From positions 1 to 12,406 of the forward strand of contig CALIZJ010000172.1 in assembly GCA_938028845.1 (NCBI GenBank): a DNA stretch of 12,406 bases, in the 5' to 3' direction. The notes below the pieces were generated by a model that searched no databases, was not told where the DNA came from, and saw only the letters and a list, made by a program, of their open reading frames with translations. Source of the stretch: an uncultured Blautia sp. Its GTDB lineage: Bacteria; Bacillota; Clostridia; Lachnospirales; Lachnospiraceae. The first letter of the stretch is position 1; each line of letters starts with the position of its first letter. Of this stretch, positions 1-6,344 are shown piece by piece. The position numbers and the translations under genes are program-made.

Positions 1-1567
1 TCTTTCCGGTTCCCGGGCCTGCGATAACTGCCACTGTACGGTCAAATGCCTCTACCGCTTCTTTCTGCTTCTGGTTCAGATTTTCTGCTTGTGACACTTC
101 CATAGGCTGAAGTCCCGCCGCATTTCCTTTTACAGCTTCCTCCTGGTGCAGATCCAGCTCAGATACCGTCTTTTTTTCTTTCTTCTCAAAAGCGGCAGGT
201 TCCTCTTGATTTTCCTCGGCTGCCTTTGTTTCCTGTAAAGGTTTTTTTACCACTTCCTGCGCTTCTTCCATGCCTGGCATCTCCATAGCAAGCATCTGAA
301 AAAAGCTCATCTGTCCATCGGGATTTTCAATCTCATCGGGCCGGAATAACTGGATCGTTCCATATTCCCCGTCAAAGCCCGGATTCCTTTTCACCTGTCC
401 GGCGCGAAGCCTTCGGATGCCTTCGGCAATATGGTTTCCTCCTGCTGCCTGGATATCCTCAATGGGAACCTCCCTTAATATTGCAAACTCTGTCCCCAGT
501 TCCGAAAGCATTGTTTCATACTGCTCCTGCACCTTTTTCGATGAGGATGACCTCCCGGTAGAAGCTCCGATCACTTCCGGCAGAGGCACTAGGCTTTCAA
601 AAGGCTTTCCGCCCTCTTTTACAAACCCGTCCTCCCGGTCTGATAACTGTACGATCCGGTGATCCACTCCGATAGTCAGCTTTCTGCCGCATACCGGACA
701 TTTCCCTTGGTATTTCTCCGATTCTTTAGGGCTTAGACATAGATGGCATTTCCTGTGTCCGTCAAAGTGGTATTTTCCTTCTTCCGGGAAAAATTCAATA
801 GTTCCCGAAAGTCCCTCTCCCTCCTGGATTGCCTGGTAAAGCCCCTGGTAGGACAAGGCGATATCCAACAAATTTGCCTCTCTTCCCAGCTTCCCCGGAG
901 AATGTGCATCTGAATTTGAGATCAACTGAAAACGATCCAGCGCCGACCAGCGCCAGTTCATAGGGGGATCTGAGGAAAGCCCAGTCTCCAGTGCCCGAAT
1001 CTGCGGCGTGAGATCCTCAAAACATTCCTCTATGGTATCAAAACCGGAAAATGCGCCGAATAACGAAAAATGGGGCGTCCATATATGTGCCGGAATGAAC
1101 ATTCCCTCCGGGCAGATATCCAGCATGATCTCCAAAAGCTCCTTACAGTCCAGCCCTAAAATAGGTCTTCCGTCAGAATGGATATTTCCTATGGTTTCCA
1201 GTTTTTTTGACAGGCGTTCCGCTGCCTCAAGGCTTGGAAGAAGGATTACATTATGTACTTTCCGTGTTTTTCCATTTTTCTTATAAATAGAGCTGATTTC
1301 CCCTGAAATTACAAATCTTGGAGCTTCCGCCCCATAGTGCCCTGCCTCTGAGAGCATCCATTCCTCTTTCAGTTTATAAAGACCGTCCTCCGCTGGCGTA
1401 AGCTTTTCTGTCAGTTCCTCCCGCCACGCAGGATGGGTAAAATCTCCGGTACCTATAATGGAAATTCCTTTTTTTCTTGCCCATAGATCCAGATGCTCCG
1501 GCGTGCCTTCCTTGCTGGTCGCCCTGGAGTACCGGGAATGAATGTGCAGATCTGCAATGTAATTCAT
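1..1567 (-). CDS. Endonuclease Q-like PHP nuclease fused to UvrD-like helicase (3' end outside window)
   Basis: The first 522 residues are visible; the reading frame runs off the left edge. Residues 1-230 form a PHP metal-dependent phosphoesterase domain with candidate ligands D6, H8, H10, D42/H45 (GTGDFTHP), E90, H105, H161 and the D220-x-H222 pair in SNSDAHSP. Residues 265-305 hold a zinc ribbon (C274, C277, C290, C293) with the flanking words GKYHFDGHR and KLTIGVDHR. This order and wording match endonuclease Q, a PHP enzyme that nicks DNA 5' of deaminated bases such as uracil and hypoxanthine. A Glu/Lys-rich linker follows (about 420-495), then an SF1 Q-motif (LNQKQKEAV, 497-505) and Walker A AGPGTGK (516-522), as in UvrD-type helicases. 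The ATG overlaps the upstream gene's TGA by four bases (ATGA, 1564-1567), so it is probably translationally coupled. I infer a repair enzyme combining lesion nicking with unwinding. The domain calls are strong; the substrate is inferred. Confidence 0.88.
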   Translation of the reverse strand, partial: MNYIADLHIHSRYSRATSKEGTPEHLDLWARKKGISIIGTGDFTHPAWREELTEKLTPAEDGLYKLKEEWMLSEAGHYGAEAPRFVISGEISSIYKKNGKTRKVHNVILLPSLEAAERLSKKLETIGNIHSDGRPILGLDCKELLEIMLDICPEGMFIPAHIWTPHFSLFGAFSGFDTIEECFEDLTPQIRALETGLSSDPPMNWRWSALDRFQLISNSDAHSPGKLGREANLLDIALSYQGLYQAIQEGEGLSGTIEFFPEEGKYHFDGHRKCHLCLSPKESEKYQGKCPVCGRKLTIGVDHRIVQLSDREDGFVKEGGKPFESLVPLPEVIGASTGRSSSSKKVQEQYETMLSELGTEFAILREVPIEDIQAAGGNHIAEGIRRLRAGQVKRNPGFDGEYGTIQLFRPDEIENPDGQMSFFQMLAMEMPGMEEAQEVVKKPLQETKAAEENQEEPAAFEKKEKKTVSELDLHQEEAVKGNAAGLQPMEVSQAENLNQKQKEAVEAFDRTVAVIAGPGTGK

Positions 1568-2484
1568 TTTCTCACCTGCTTTTCAAACTTCTGTGCCACC
1601 TTTTCATATTCCGGCACAGGTACATGATATGTTTTTCCTAAACGGACTACCTGGTAGATCAGTCCGTCTATCTCTGACTGTTTCCCTGCCAGGATATCCC
1701 TTTGCATAGAAGTGGTGGCCTCCGGTGCAAGATCCGCTAAAATCTTCAAATTCGTTTCTACCAGATCCTCTTCAAAATGTATATCCATAGCATCTGCAAG
1801 GGCGGCGATCTCCCGGATCATTGCCTTAAACATTTCTCTTGGAGCCCCTTCTTTCTGGAAGTCGCCTGCCTGAGCATGAAAATATAATCCAGCCGCCCCA
1901 ATGGGGGATACATAGGAAAACTTTTTCAACGCGTCTCTTTTTATATTGTCTGAAAGGATTCCGCAAATCCCGCTTTCCTGGAAATCCTGTTGGATCGTAT
2001 TTAAAACCGGGCGGTACTCCCGTTCCTCTCTCACCCCGAAAACCACTCTTAAGATTTCTCCGTGCCAAAGCAGGCAGCCTGGCTCTCTAATGTTTGCAGA
2101 CACATAAATGCATCCGTCTGTTACAAGGATGTCCGCCAGTTTTTCCTGCAGTTGGCCTCCGGTTCCATAGATATTCAGGATGGGAATAACCACGGTTTCT
2201 TTTTTAGCTGCCCGCTTAATAAAGGGAATGGTTTCCTCCAGGGAATACCCCTTTACACATACAAGGATCACATCCGCCTTCCCGCTGTATTCTTCCATGG
2301 TACAGACTTTCACAGGAATCGTTTCCTTAGTCTGGTTCCACATTTTTTCAATGGTCAGTCCCTTTTCTTTCATCGCCTTCCCATGCTCGCCTCTTGCAAT
2401 AAGCGTCACATTTTTCCCGGCCTTTGTCATATAAGCTCCCAGGATACCGCCGGTTCCTCCGGCTCCGATGATTACATATTCCAT
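1564..2484 (-). CDS. Ketopantoate reductase (PanE/ApbA) family protein
   Basis: This 306-residue protein starts with a Rossmann nucleotide-binding motif (IIGAGGTGG, residues 5-13) followed by TLIARG, and keeps the family asparagine in PILNIYG (N104). Its C-terminal helical domain has the ApbA signature TSMQRDI and a SEID word (270-273). PanE enzymes reduce 2-dehydropantoate to pantoate with NADPH in coenzyme A synthesis. The catalytic lysine is probably K187 or K188 (ALKKFSYVSP), but the two asparagines that follow it in E. coli PanE appear as V and G here, so another 2-oxoacid substrate is possible. The frame is open upstream to 2667, but the start at 2484 is chosen because it has a good ribosome site and begins directly with the Rossmann strand; the extension would overlap the metallopeptidase gene. 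Its stop overlaps the start of the nuclease-helicase gene. The neighbours give no support for pantothenate synthesis. Confidence 0.85.
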   Translation of the reverse strand: MEYVIIGAGGTGGILGAYMTKAGKNVTLIARGEHGKAMKEKGLTIEKMWNQTKETIPVKVCTMEEYSGKADVILVCVKGYSLEETIPFIKRAAKKETVVIPILNIYGTGGQLQEKLADILVTDGCIYVSANIREPGCLLWHGEILRVVFGVREEREYRPVLNTIQQDFQESGICGILSDNIKRDALKKFSYVSPIGAAGLYFHAQAGDFQKEGAPREMFKAMIREIAALADAMDIHFEEDLVETNLKILADLAPEATTSMQRDILAGKQSEIDGLIYQVVRLGKTYHVPVPEYEKVAQKFEKQVRK

Positions 2485-2491
2485 TCGGTTT

Positions 2492-2500
2492 TCCCCTTCT
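2492..2500 (-). promoter_or_regulatory. Ribosome binding site deciding the reductase start
   Basis: AGAAGGGGA on the minus strand lies seven bases before the ATG at 2484. It favours this start over the in-frame ATG at 2667, which lies inside the preceding gene. Confidence 0.7.
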
Positions 2501-2543
2501 TTCTGTTCCCAGTATACCGGCACCTTCCTATAAAGGCGGACGG

Positions 2544-2906
2544 CTACACACTCATTAAATCGGCGCCATGTTCCCGCAGCCATTTTTTCCTTTCTTTGTA
2601 ATCCGGCAGGATCGCCGCCACTTCCGCCCAAAACGCTCTGGAATGGTTCATCTGTTTTAAATGGCATAGTTCATGTACCACCACATAATCCAGAACTTCC
2701 GGCGGCGCCAGCAGAAGTTTCCAGTTAAAATTCAAATTCTTCTTGCTGCTGCAGCTTCCCCATCTTGTGCGCTGTTCCCGTATGGCAATCCGGTTAAAGG
2801 TTACGCCCATCACAGAGGCGTAATATTCCGCCCTCTGCCGAAAAAGGAGCCTTGCTTTTTTTCGGTATTCCAGCCGTTCTTTTTCGCTGAGTTTTGTTTT
2901 ATTCAT
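2544..2906 (-). CDS. YgjP-like (DUF45) zinc metallopeptidase, short form
   Basis: This 120-residue protein carries HELCH (H78, E79, H82), a third candidate ligand H88 in MNHSR, and the upstream family word TRWGSCSSKKNLNFNW (48-63), which together define the YgjP/DUF45 (SprT-like, gluzincin-fold) family. The N-terminal 30 residues are a basic helix. Full-length family members are often 170-240 residues; this one has only the catalytic half and may lack an N-terminal beta region, yet the catalytic core is complete, so it is probably not a pseudogene. The start at 2906 has an AAGGAAG ribosome site. It sits 103 bases after the methyltransferase gene and 59 bases before the reductase gene, with no terminator seen. 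The cellular substrate of this family is not well established. Confidence 0.85.
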   Translation of the reverse strand: MNKTKLSEKERLEYRKKARLLFRQRAEYYASVMGVTFNRIAIREQRTRWGSCSSKKNLNFNWKLLLAPPEVLDYVVVHELCHLKQMNHSRAFWAEVAAILPDYKERKKWLREHGADLMSV

Positions 2907-3009
2907 TCCAACTTCCTTCTTTATGTTTTACAGGATTCTTCTATCTTCTTCCTTATCCTGCTCCTACACCTTTTTTCCGCAAAAATCTATCCTATAAGCG
3001 CTGCCCTCC

Positions 3010-3738
3010 TTATTTCTTCGCAGACACCAGAAGCATCATAGGCCGGCGCATTTCATCTTTCATCCCTTCTATATCCATCAATTCCTGGGGCGGCTTAGGC
3101 TCTACTACATGCGTGATGGTAAACCCATTATCTAAAAGCGTATTCAGGTATGTGGTCAGGGTTCTGTGATATTTCGTGACCCTTTCTCCCAGAAAAATGG
3201 CGTCCCGCTTTCCTTCATAATAATAATTATCCACAGGAAAATGAAGGATGTTTCCCTGACTGTCATAATACCAGTCCTGGGAACCGTAAGCTGTAAATAC
3301 GGGATGTTCTACAGAGAAAACAAAGTCTCCTCCTTTTTTCAACCACTTATATATTTTTTGAACCAAAGGCGCAAAATCCTTTACATAGTGAAATGCCAGA
3401 GAACTGATCACCACGTCAAAAGAGCCTTCTTCAAAATCCAGGTCCTCCATGGCTTTGCACTCATATTTGATTTTTTCATCTGCATTTTTTTCTCTAGCAA
3501 TTTCCAGCATCTTATGAGAGATATCCGTTCCTAATATATACGCAGCCCCATGGGCAGCGGCATATTTACAGTGCCAGCCGTAACCGCATCCTAAATCCAG
3601 AACCCTCTTTCCATGAAAATCCGGCAGGAGTTTTTTTAATTCCGGCCACTCCCCGGCGCCCTTTAATCCATTTTTAGAACGAAGCATTTCTCCGTACTTT
3701 GCAAAGAACACTTCGTCGTCATATCTGTTTTCTTTCAT
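3010..3738 (-). CDS. Class I SAM-dependent methyltransferase
   Basis: This 242-residue cytosolic protein has motif I VLDLGCGYG (46-54), an acidic motif II residue in LGTDIS (D72), and the post-motif words MEDLDFEEGSFDVVISSLAFHYV, typical of the Methyltransf_11 fold. The N-terminus YDDEVFFAKYGEM and GAGEWPEL are words I associate with a widespread Firmicutes small-molecule methyltransferase subfamily. The C-terminal half has a lid region rich in Tyr/Phe (DWYYDSQG, DNYYYEGK), which could form a hydrophobic acceptor pocket. The acceptor is unknown. The start is supported by GGAGG just upstream. The gene follows the HD-domain gene after 45 bases on the same strand, which suggests co-transcription. 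Confidence 0.9.
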   Translation of the reverse strand: MKENRYDDEVFFAKYGEMLRSKNGLKGAGEWPELKKLLPDFHGKRVLDLGCGYGWHCKYAAAHGAAYILGTDISHKMLEIAREKNADEKIKYECKAMEDLDFEEGSFDVVISSLAFHYVKDFAPLVQKIYKWLKKGGDFVFSVEHPVFTAYGSQDWYYDSQGNILHFPVDNYYYEGKRDAIFLGERVTKYHRTLTTYLNTLLDNGFTITHVVEPKPPQELMDIEGMKDEMRRPMMLLVSAKK

Positions 3739-3783
3739 CTTTCCTCCACTTTACCTATTTACTGCATCGTCTTGCTAATTCCT

Positions 3784-4563
3784 TTAAACACCTGCTGTCT
3801 TCCTTTTCATATAATCCTGCAGTCTGGCTGACAGCAGTTCCATTTTACTTCTCGTATCCTCGTCTTCGTATTGTAAACGCCGAACGGTCTTTAAGACATA
3901 ATCTTCTTCCAGAATAATAGAAAAGGTAGCGGGAAAATTCACATCGTAAATCTGCGCGATATAAGAAATCCAATAATCCGCCTTTGTTCTCCGGTCTGAG
4001 GAAAGCACAGACTTCTCCTGCATACACGCCTCCCACACTGCCGGGGAAATTTTTCCCTCCAGCGGTTCATGAGAAGGAACACCCAACAGCGTTTCTAAGG
4101 ACTCCTCAAGCTTTACCCTGCAGTTATCTAACTTATCGGCATCCCGGATCAGGCGCGCATGAAGGAGCGCCTGTTCTCCCTCTACCCCTTCCAGACGGAA
4201 ATCACTGTGTTTGGCAATCGCCGTTTCTATAACAGCATCCCATTTGTCATCCTTTATAAAACGCCGGATTTCTTTCTTTTTCCCAAACAAAAGCGCAGCC
4301 CCGTACGCTGCGTGATCCATCGTATCCGGCATAAAACTGTCATATCTTTTTATCTGTTCAAATCTGCCAATGTCATGAAGCAGTCCGATCAACATTCCAA
4401 GCATCCTTTCTTCCACAGACAGCCCCATCCGGCGGACAATGTTTTCCACACAATCCACAACATAATAGGTATGAACGATCTTTAAACGTATTTTATCATC
4501 TTCACGGTCATAGTCTTTTAGATACTCTTCAAAAGCGGCTTTTGCACGTTCAAAATCAATCAT
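3784..4563 (-). CDS. HD-domain phosphohydrolase family protein
   Basis: This 259-residue protein has an HD-type metal site: H31 (KIVHTYYV), the H63-D64 doublet in GLLHDIGRFEQ, further candidate histidines H84 (MDHAAYG) and H119 (AKHSDF), and D141 in LIRDADKLDN. HD proteins of this layout hydrolyse phosphate esters, often of nucleotides; the exact substrate cannot be read here. There are no membrane segments and no attached sensor domain. It is the first gene after the 4564-4713 control region and therefore probably the promoter-proximal gene of a cluster running to the nuclease-helicase. The start at 4563 is preceded by AGGAGA on the minus strand. A nucleotide-related role would fit a DNA-repair gene in the same cluster, but that is inference only. 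Confidence 0.85.
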   Translation of the reverse strand: MIDFERAKAAFEEYLKDYDREDDKIRLKIVHTYYVVDCVENIVRRMGLSVEERMLGMLIGLLHDIGRFEQIKRYDSFMPDTMDHAAYGAALLFGKKKEIRRFIKDDKWDAVIETAIAKHSDFRLEGVEGEQALLHARLIRDADKLDNCRVKLEESLETLLGVPSHEPLEGKISPAVWEACMQEKSVLSSDRRTKADYWISYIAQIYDVNFPATFSIILEEDYVLKTVRRLQYEDEDTRSKMELLSARLQDYMKRKTAGV

Positions 4564-4631
4564 TGGTATTCTCCTGTTTTCTTAAATGTACTGCTCCATC
4601 CATATCCGGACTGGCAGTAGTGTTCATTTAG

Positions 4632-4649
4632 ATACGGACATGTCCGTAT
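4632..4649. promoter_or_regulatory. Perfect 18-bp palindrome, probable operator
   Basis: ATACGGACATGTCCGTAT reads identically on both strands. It lies 69-86 bases upstream of the HD-gene start and about 20 bases downstream of the candidate -10 box, where a bound dimer would block transcription. Size and perfect symmetry resemble TetR-family operators. The regulator is not encoded in the window. A flanking 6-bp inverted pair (GACTGG at 4609-4614, CCAGTC at 4651-4656) adds outer symmetry. Confidence 0.6.
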
Positions 4650-4668
4650 ACCAGTCTTAACACAGACC

Positions 4669-4677
4669 AGTATATCA
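4669..4677 (-). promoter_or_regulatory. Candidate extended -10 promoter for the HD-gene cluster
   Basis: On the minus strand TGATATACT fits an extended -10 element (TGnTATAAT-like). No good -35 is visible 17 bases upstream, where the sequence is A-rich. Initiation would fall near 4660, giving a leader of roughly 100 bases containing the palindrome. Confidence 0.4.
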
Positions 4678-4713
4678 CATTTTCCAGGTTTTCTCTTTAT
4701 TTTCTTTCTTACC

Positions 4714-4761
4714 AAAAAATCCCTTTACGGAAGCAGTCCACATCCTGCTCACCGTAAAGGG
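4714..4761 (-). terminator. Rho-independent terminator of the sugar-acid operon
   Basis: On the minus strand a perfect 10-bp stem (4752-4761 with 4721-4730, CCCTTTACGG/CCGTAAAGGG) encloses a second 5-bp stem (4745-4749 with 4732-4736). It is followed by A and then six T residues (4719-4714). It begins six bases past the kdgK stop codon. The plus-strand copy also ends in a T run, so the hairpin could work in both directions. Confidence 0.92.
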
Positions 4762-4767
4762 AATTTT

Positions 4768-5709
4768 TTATCTGGCATCTTTCATAAATCTTTCCAGCTC
4801 GCCTTTCACAGGCAAAATATCATTGTCGCCTTTCGAAGTAATAATAATCGCGCCCATGGCATTTCCCCGCAAAACAGCTTTTTCCATGGTCAGTCCTTCC
4901 AAAAGACCTGAAACCACTCCGGCAGCAAACGCATCTCCGGCGCCTACGGTATCTACCACATGTTCTACAGGAAATCCTTCCACAAATCCTTGATCATTTT
5001 TTGTTTTGTACCAGGCTCCACGGGCCCCCAGTTTAATGACTGCTGCCTTTACGCCTTTGTTGAAATAGAATTCCGCAATGTGCTCCGGTTCATCATAACC
5101 TGTAAGAATTTTTCCTTCTTCGATACCCGGAAGGAGCAAATCACATTTTTCAGCCAGGCTGTTCAAAACATTCCGCATCTGTTCCTCAGATTTCCAAAGC
5201 GCCTTTCTTATATTTGTGTCAAAAGAAATATATACACCATTCGCTCTGGCTTTCTCCATAGCCTTTTCACACGCTTTTTGGCAGCTTTCAGATATACCCG
5301 CCGAGATTCCTGTGATATGCAGCCATTTCGTATTTGAAAAGTCTATTTTTTCCACATCCTCAGGACAAATGTGGGATGCAGCGGAACCTTTACGAAAATA
5401 TGCGATTTCCGGATCTCCCTTTAATGCCTTGAATTTAAGATAAGATCCTGTAACATGCTCCTCATCCCATATGATCTGAGCCGGATCGATCCCTTCTCTC
5501 AGCACAAAATCCATAATGTATTTTCCGTAAACATCTTTTCCAAGCCTCGTCATATAAGAAATCTGATGTCCCAGTCTGGTGACTCCTATGGAAAAATTCA
5601 GTTCTGCTCCTGCCAGACCTCTTGTATAAGTCTCTACTTCAGAAAAAGTTCCCGGTGCCTCTGCCACATATACGATCAATGGCTCTCCCAGAGTAATGAT
5701 CTCGCTCAT
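4768..5709 (-). CDS. kdgK: 2-keto-3-deoxygluconate kinase (PfkB family)
   Basis: This 313-residue ribokinase-family sugar kinase carries GAELNFSIG (34-42) near the substrate site, FRKGSAAS (105-112), a word typical of KDG kinases, and the C-terminal PfkB signature DTVGAGDAFAAG (253-264) with D259 as the predicted catalytic base. SKGDND (292-297) is also usual in this subfamily. It phosphorylates KDG to KDPG with ATP, feeding the aldolase encoded immediately upstream. The ATG at 5709 is chosen because AGAGGTG lies five bases before it; a GTG at 5715 is in frame but leaves no spacing. The ATG overlaps the eda TGA (ATGA, 5706-5709), which implies coupled translation. It is the last gene before the terminator. 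A related 2-keto-sugar-acid kinase specificity is possible. Confidence 0.92.
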   Translation of the reverse strand: MSEIITLGEPLIVYVAEAPGTFSEVETYTRGLAGAELNFSIGVTRLGHQISYMTRLGKDVYGKYIMDFVLREGIDPAQIIWDEEHVTGSYLKFKALKGDPEIAYFRKGSAASHICPEDVEKIDFSNTKWLHITGISAGISESCQKACEKAMEKARANGVYISFDTNIRKALWKSEEQMRNVLNSLAEKCDLLLPGIEEGKILTGYDEPEHIAEFYFNKGVKAAVIKLGARGAWYKTKNDQGFVEGFPVEHVVDTVGAGDAFAAGVVSGLLEGLTMEKAVLRGNAMGAIIITSKGDNDILPVKGELERFMKDAR

Positions 5710-6344
5710 CCGCACACCTCTTTTGCTGTATCGGAAGCTTTTTTCGCTTCCTTTCGTATTGAATCAAAGTCTTCTGTTTCCAAGTACTTTTCTTTCACCA
5801 TCCAGCTTCCTCCACAGGCCAGTATCTTCGGATTTCGAAGATATTCTTTCAGGTTGTCCAGATGGATTCCTCCTGTCGGTACAAAGGTTATATTTCCAAA
5901 AGGAGCAGAAAGCGCCTCTATTGCCTTTTCCCCTCCATAAATCTGCGCAGGGAAAAATTTTACTGTTTGGATCCCATATTCCATAGCTTTCATGATCTCA
6001 GTAGGAGTCACACAGCCCGGCAGATATAGAATGTCCTTTTCTTTACAGAAGGATGCCACTTTCTCAGAAAATCCAGGTGAAACAATAAAGCGTGCACCGG
6101 CGTCCGCAGCCGCTTCCGCCTGTTCTTTTGTTGTAACGGTTCCTGCTCCGACAAGCATATATGCCGCCTCATCGGCCACCTGCCGGATCGCCTGTGCGGC
6201 GTCAGGTGTGCGGAAAGTAATTTCCATACACCCTATGCCGCCCTCGTACAGAGCTTTCGCCAAAGGAACTGCCTGTCGGATATTTTTTATTTTAACCACC
6301 GGAATGATTTTATTTTTTTCCGTCAGTTCCTGTATACTTAGCAT
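5706..6344 (-). CDS. eda: KDPG/KHG aldolase
   Basis: This 212-residue class I aldolase has the usual family length. Visible landmarks are E41 in CMEITFRT (the general acid/base position), GAGTV (66-70), Schiff-base lysine K129 in TVKFFPAQ, and the phosphate-binding VPTGGI (155-160). It splits KDPG into pyruvate and glyceraldehyde 3-phosphate, the last step of KDG breakdown. The start at 6344 is chosen because GGGAGG precedes it closely and the protein then begins like other Eda enzymes (LSIQELTEKNKIIPVV); an in-frame ATG at 6383 would add 13 residues inside the upstream gene. The ATG overlaps the upstream RraA-like gene by seven bases, and kdgK overlaps its stop. Some family members also accept KDPGal, so the sugar stereochemistry is not fixed by this gene. 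Confidence 0.93.
   Translation of the reverse strand: MLSIQELTEKNKIIPVVKIKNIRQAVPLAKALYEGGIGCMEITFRTPDAAQAIRQVADEAAYMLVGAGTVTTKEQAEAAADAGARFIVSPGFSEKVASFCKEKDILYLPGCVTPTEIMKAMEYGIQTVKFFPAQIYGGEKAIEALSAPFGNITFVPTGGIHLDNLKEYLRNPKILACGGSWMVKEKYLETEDFDSIRKEAKKASDTAKEVCG
5715..5721 (-). promoter_or_regulatory. Ribosome binding site deciding the kdgK start
   Basis: AGAGGTG on the minus strand, inside the end of eda, lies five bases before the ATG at 5709. It is too close for the alternative GTG at 5715. Confidence 0.7.

Noticed and set aside
417..1286. Short plus-strand open frames at 417-662 and 1008-1286
   Set aside because: Both lie opposite the clearly coding nuclease-helicase frame and show no domain or ribosome-site support.
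2062..2601. 179-codon open frame on the plus strand
   Set aside because: It lies wholly opposite the reductase gene and the end of the metallopeptidase gene, has no recognisable domain and shows low-complexity Phe/Ser/His composition typical of antisense frames.
2485..2667. In-frame upstream extension of the reductase by 61 codons
   Set aside because: The extension overlaps the metallopeptidase gene in another frame and precedes a Rossmann strand that normally begins the protein. The ribosome site lies at 2492-2500.
2907..3009. Possible short hairpin (CAGGAT/ATCCTG, 18-base loop) between methyltransferase and metallopeptidase genes
   Set aside because: The stem is only six base pairs with no T run after it; nothing else in this gap looks functional beyond the downstream ribosome site.
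4564..4767. Riboswitch or small RNA in the control region
   Set aside because: The structure is explained by the terminator hairpin, the palindrome and a promoter; no known riboswitch core was recognised.
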